64,000 bases of DNA from Halicephalobus mephisto (Eukaryota; Nematoda; Chromadorea; Rhabditida; Panagrolaimidae). A program made the position numbers and the translations under genes. Every line of letters begins with the position of its first letter. Position 1 is the stretch's first letter. Shown one piece after another: positions 62,201-64,000 of this stretch. The stretch spans positions 1,798,001-1,862,000 of the forward strand of contig SWDT01000001.1 in assembly GCA_009193035.1 (NCBI GenBank). The letters are read 5' to 3'. A model generated the notes under the pieces. It was not told the origin of the DNA, made no database searches, and worked only from the letters and a program-made list of their open reading frames with translations.

Positions 62201-64000
62201 TCAACAGGAACTACATGTTCATCGACGGACGATAACCCTTTCTTTCTTGTTCTCTTTCTAGCGTTAAAATTCTTTCTTTTATTAAATAAAAAAGTACTAA
62301 TTATTTCCATGTCTGTCGTTATCCAGAAAGAATTGCAACAATTCAGAAATTGATTTTCGGTTCTTTCATGGGAGACACAAAAGAATTGAATGAAAACCGG
62401 CGCCATGGTGCCGTTTTTTCGCTTTCAAAAAAGGAAATCCATACTGAGGCAACTCTTACAAGATTGAGTACGGAAGAATAACAAACATTTTTTAAAAATT
62501 GTTCCTTTTTATTTAAAGAAAACAGCATATTGCTTTTGGGTAACTGACAAGTGGCTTTATTTTGGACAAATTTAGCTCAAAATGGAGTTTTTTGCGAGTC
62601 AATCTTATCTCTAGGGACTGCCAAGTCTGTGAATCGGCATGTTTTAATATAGCAATGAATAAAAAAGCAATTTATCAGACTTCTAAATGTCAAAAGAACC
62701 CCAATTATTGGACATTCTTTGGCTTCAATTTCACTCAGTAAGAATAATGGCGGAGATTAGCCTTCGCTTCCTAAGTCCGTTTCAGTTATCGTTTCATGGG
62801 TTGTCGTCCGTAAAATGTACAAAGTTCCCGCTGGGATGAACGACTTTTAGTTTTCTATTAATTTAAAAAGATAATTGAATTTATTTAGATTACCCTCATT
62901 CGACTCAGCCACAATACACTACTTCAAGTCTCGGAAGGAATATGCGTGGACGTGCCAATAACAATTTTGTTAGTTTTCTATCTCATTTCTCTTAATGGTA
63001 ATAAATAGTTCGAATAACTGAGCTAATTCCAGAGTAGTGCACATCGTGGTCGGTCCATGACTAACATTGGGAGGGAAATCAACCAGCTTTTGAGTGATTA
63101 TCCTGAAACCAGACCGAGAAGAAGGTACCACAGCGGAAGGATAAAGAGAATCCTCCTGACGAGGAGATATAAGCACCACAACATCTACAATGGTTTGTTC
63201 ATTGGTTTTAATTAAGTTAATAGTTATTTTTAGACATCGGAATAAGAGTAACTGGCGGGAAAAGACTTCCTAATGGAGACCTCGGGGCCTTTGTAACAGC
63301 TATCAACAGGGGACGAGGCTTTGAAACTCTTGGAGAAATCCAGGAAGGAGATCAAGTTCTTGAATGGAACGGGATTCTCCTGTGTGGAAAGACATTTGAA
63401 GAAGCTGAGAGAATCATTCAAGGAAGTCATGGAGAGATTGAGATTATTGTCAAAAGTAACGAAGGTAGAACTCAGCCTATGAGTCTAGGAGCTGAGAATC
63501 TCTATGATAATGTGATTGATCATAGAATGGACAGGAGATGTAAGTTTTTAGATTCTATCAGTAAATAAATAATGACGGTTTCAGACGAACCGAGTAACTA
63601 TTGGTCTCGTTCTGATGCTCCTCCTGTCCCTGCTCATAGGTCATTGTCCCCGGCTTATGATTACCAAGGGAGATCTCTCTACAATGCAACAGGATATAAT
63701 CGGCAACCTAATTACTATGTAAGCAAGAAATGAGTTAAAATTGAGAATAAAATTTTACTTCAGCAACCCCGCCCTGGGCCCAGTCGAGAAGGTTTGGGAT
63801 CCCTTCAACTTGCCTTCACCTACGATCAAATCAATGGACTTCTTCTTGTGACTATTATTGGGGCGAGAAATCTGCGCTATCGTGATTACGATGGGGGAGA
63901 AGTTTTCCCTAATCCATTTGTCAAAGTCTATCTGCTTCCTGGCAGAAAGTAAGCTTATTGGATTATCTTCGTTTAATTACTTATTTTTCAGAGCAATTAA
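44241..64000 (+). CDS. cla-1: Giant presynaptic active-zone scaffold, Clarinet/Piccolo/Fife type (3' partial)
   Basis: Exons joined by phase: 44241-44269, 44313-44469, 44513-44702, 44750-44959, 45010-48372 (with a frame break or 92-nt intron at 46719-46810), 48418-48825, 48869-51759, 52986-53701, 53867-54081, 54134-54384, 54803-56548, 56629-56742, 57225-57659, 57701-57851, 57897-58077, 59875-62176, 62889-62968, 63033-63192, 63234-63539, 63585-63718, 63764-63948 and 63992 onward, about 4,713 residues. The N-terminal two thirds repeat RIM/Piccolo-like helices (LSDDQRERIREVLRRAE; LTEEELEHIRKIAELAE). The C-terminus has a PDZ (DIGIRVTGGKRLPNG...EGDQVLEWNGILL) and the start of a C2 domain (LGSLQLAFTYDQINGLLLVT, NPFVKVYLLPGRK). 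This matches C. elegans Clarinet, which clusters synaptic vesicles at active zones. RIM is the main alternative. Confidence 0.85.
46149..47660 (+). repeat. Tandem coding repeat of about 276 bp (92 residues), five full copies and one partial
   Basis: Each unit reads SATSGADAEPSSSMEAISYD, RGEPLLSQEVPETIKEEIPE, RPPLPPVIQTQYSLTEAELA, HIEYVKKLAEESSFDVNVPK, PSIEVKEES. Copies begin near 46149, 46427, 46724, 47000, 47274 and 47551. DNA identity is very high. Copy 2 has an extra PETIKEEI block, copy 4 lacks one residue pair, and copy 3 is out of frame. Confidence 0.9.
46719..46810 (+). other. Out-of-frame repeat segment or new 92-nt intron
   Basis: Relative to sister copies, this stretch lacks two bases near 46728 and carries an extra G at about 46810. 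Read straight through, the scaffold frame would stop at 46745. Removing GT(46719)...AG(46810) joins TCA to GAA GTT CCA exactly in frame. Confidence 0.6.
51760..52985 (+). other. Long intron of the scaffold gene
   Basis: About 1.2 kb, far longer than the 40-55 nt introns elsewhere. It is AT-rich with no coding content seen and could hold an internal promoter for a shorter isoform. Confidence 0.6.
58078..59874 (+). other. Longest intron of the scaffold gene (about 1.8 kb)
   Basis: Non-coding between GAC/GTGGGT and CTTTTAG/GAG. It precedes the 2.3-kb exon leading into the PDZ/C2 end. An in-frame ATG (MGRRKLPSLPQPYMG) lies at 59938, so an internal promoter for a short C-terminal isoform is plausible. 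Confidence 0.55.
62285..62290 (+). terminator. Poly(A) signal inside the scaffold gene
   Basis: AATAAA 50 nt after the in-frame TAA at 62233-62235, which is reached if the donor at 62177 (TCG G/GTACGA) is not used. It supports a shorter isoform ending NYMFIDGR before the PDZ exons. Confidence 0.55.

Overview
The window looks like nuclear DNA of a nematode. The coding regions are cut by very short introns (most 40-55 nt) with GTAAGT-like donors and (T)TTTCAG or TTTTAG acceptors. Several gene starts sit just behind such acceptors, as expected for spliced-leader trans-splicing. The gene families also fit: a CC-domain secreted protein, a DUF1248-type acetyltransferase-like protein, and a Clarinet-like active-zone giant. 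I cannot name the species. All exon joins were made by hand from splice signals and reading frame, and no transcript evidence was available.

Layout. 1-828 (+): 3' part of a GNAT/DUF1248-like gene. 6157-1065 (-): the complete 2-oxoglutarate dehydrogenase E1 gene, followed at operon-like spacing by a multi-pass membrane protein of unknown function. 8.7-14.8 kb: four small secreted-protein genes (acidic peptide, CC-domain protein, repeat proprotein with dibasic cleavage sites, Cys-rich protein) and one unknown gene. 15.3-16.2 kb: a Jupiter/HN1-like gene with two alternative first exons. 16.2-22.6 kb: AT-rich, almost gene-free DNA holding an inverted duplication, each arm carrying an identical tRNA-Arg(UCU) gene. 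22.7-24.1 kb: peroxin PEX2 converging on a 74-aa single-pass membrane protein. 27.9-32.9 kb: a cadherin. 34.2-36.4 kb (-): a SET-domain protein. 40.6-43.1 kb: NOL10. 44.2 kb to the window end: one gene of at least 22 exons (about 4,700 residues so far) that ends in a PDZ domain and the beginning of a C2 domain. I read it as a Clarinet/Piccolo/Fife-type presynaptic scaffold.

Most genes are housekeeping or structural and do not form one pathway. The links I can support are the OGDH plus membrane-protein operon and the cluster of small secreted products. The most unusual feature is the scaffold gene. It repeats a short RIM/Piccolo-like helix (L-T/S-x-E-E-x-E-H-I) about twenty times, contains a 92-residue tandem array with one copy out of frame (possibly rescued as a new intron), and has an alternative stop plus poly(A) signal just before the PDZ exons. 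As far as I recall, ogdh-1, prx-2, set-9/set-26, nol-10 and cla-1 are all on C. elegans chromosome IV, so the window may be a piece of the corresponding ancestral linkage group.
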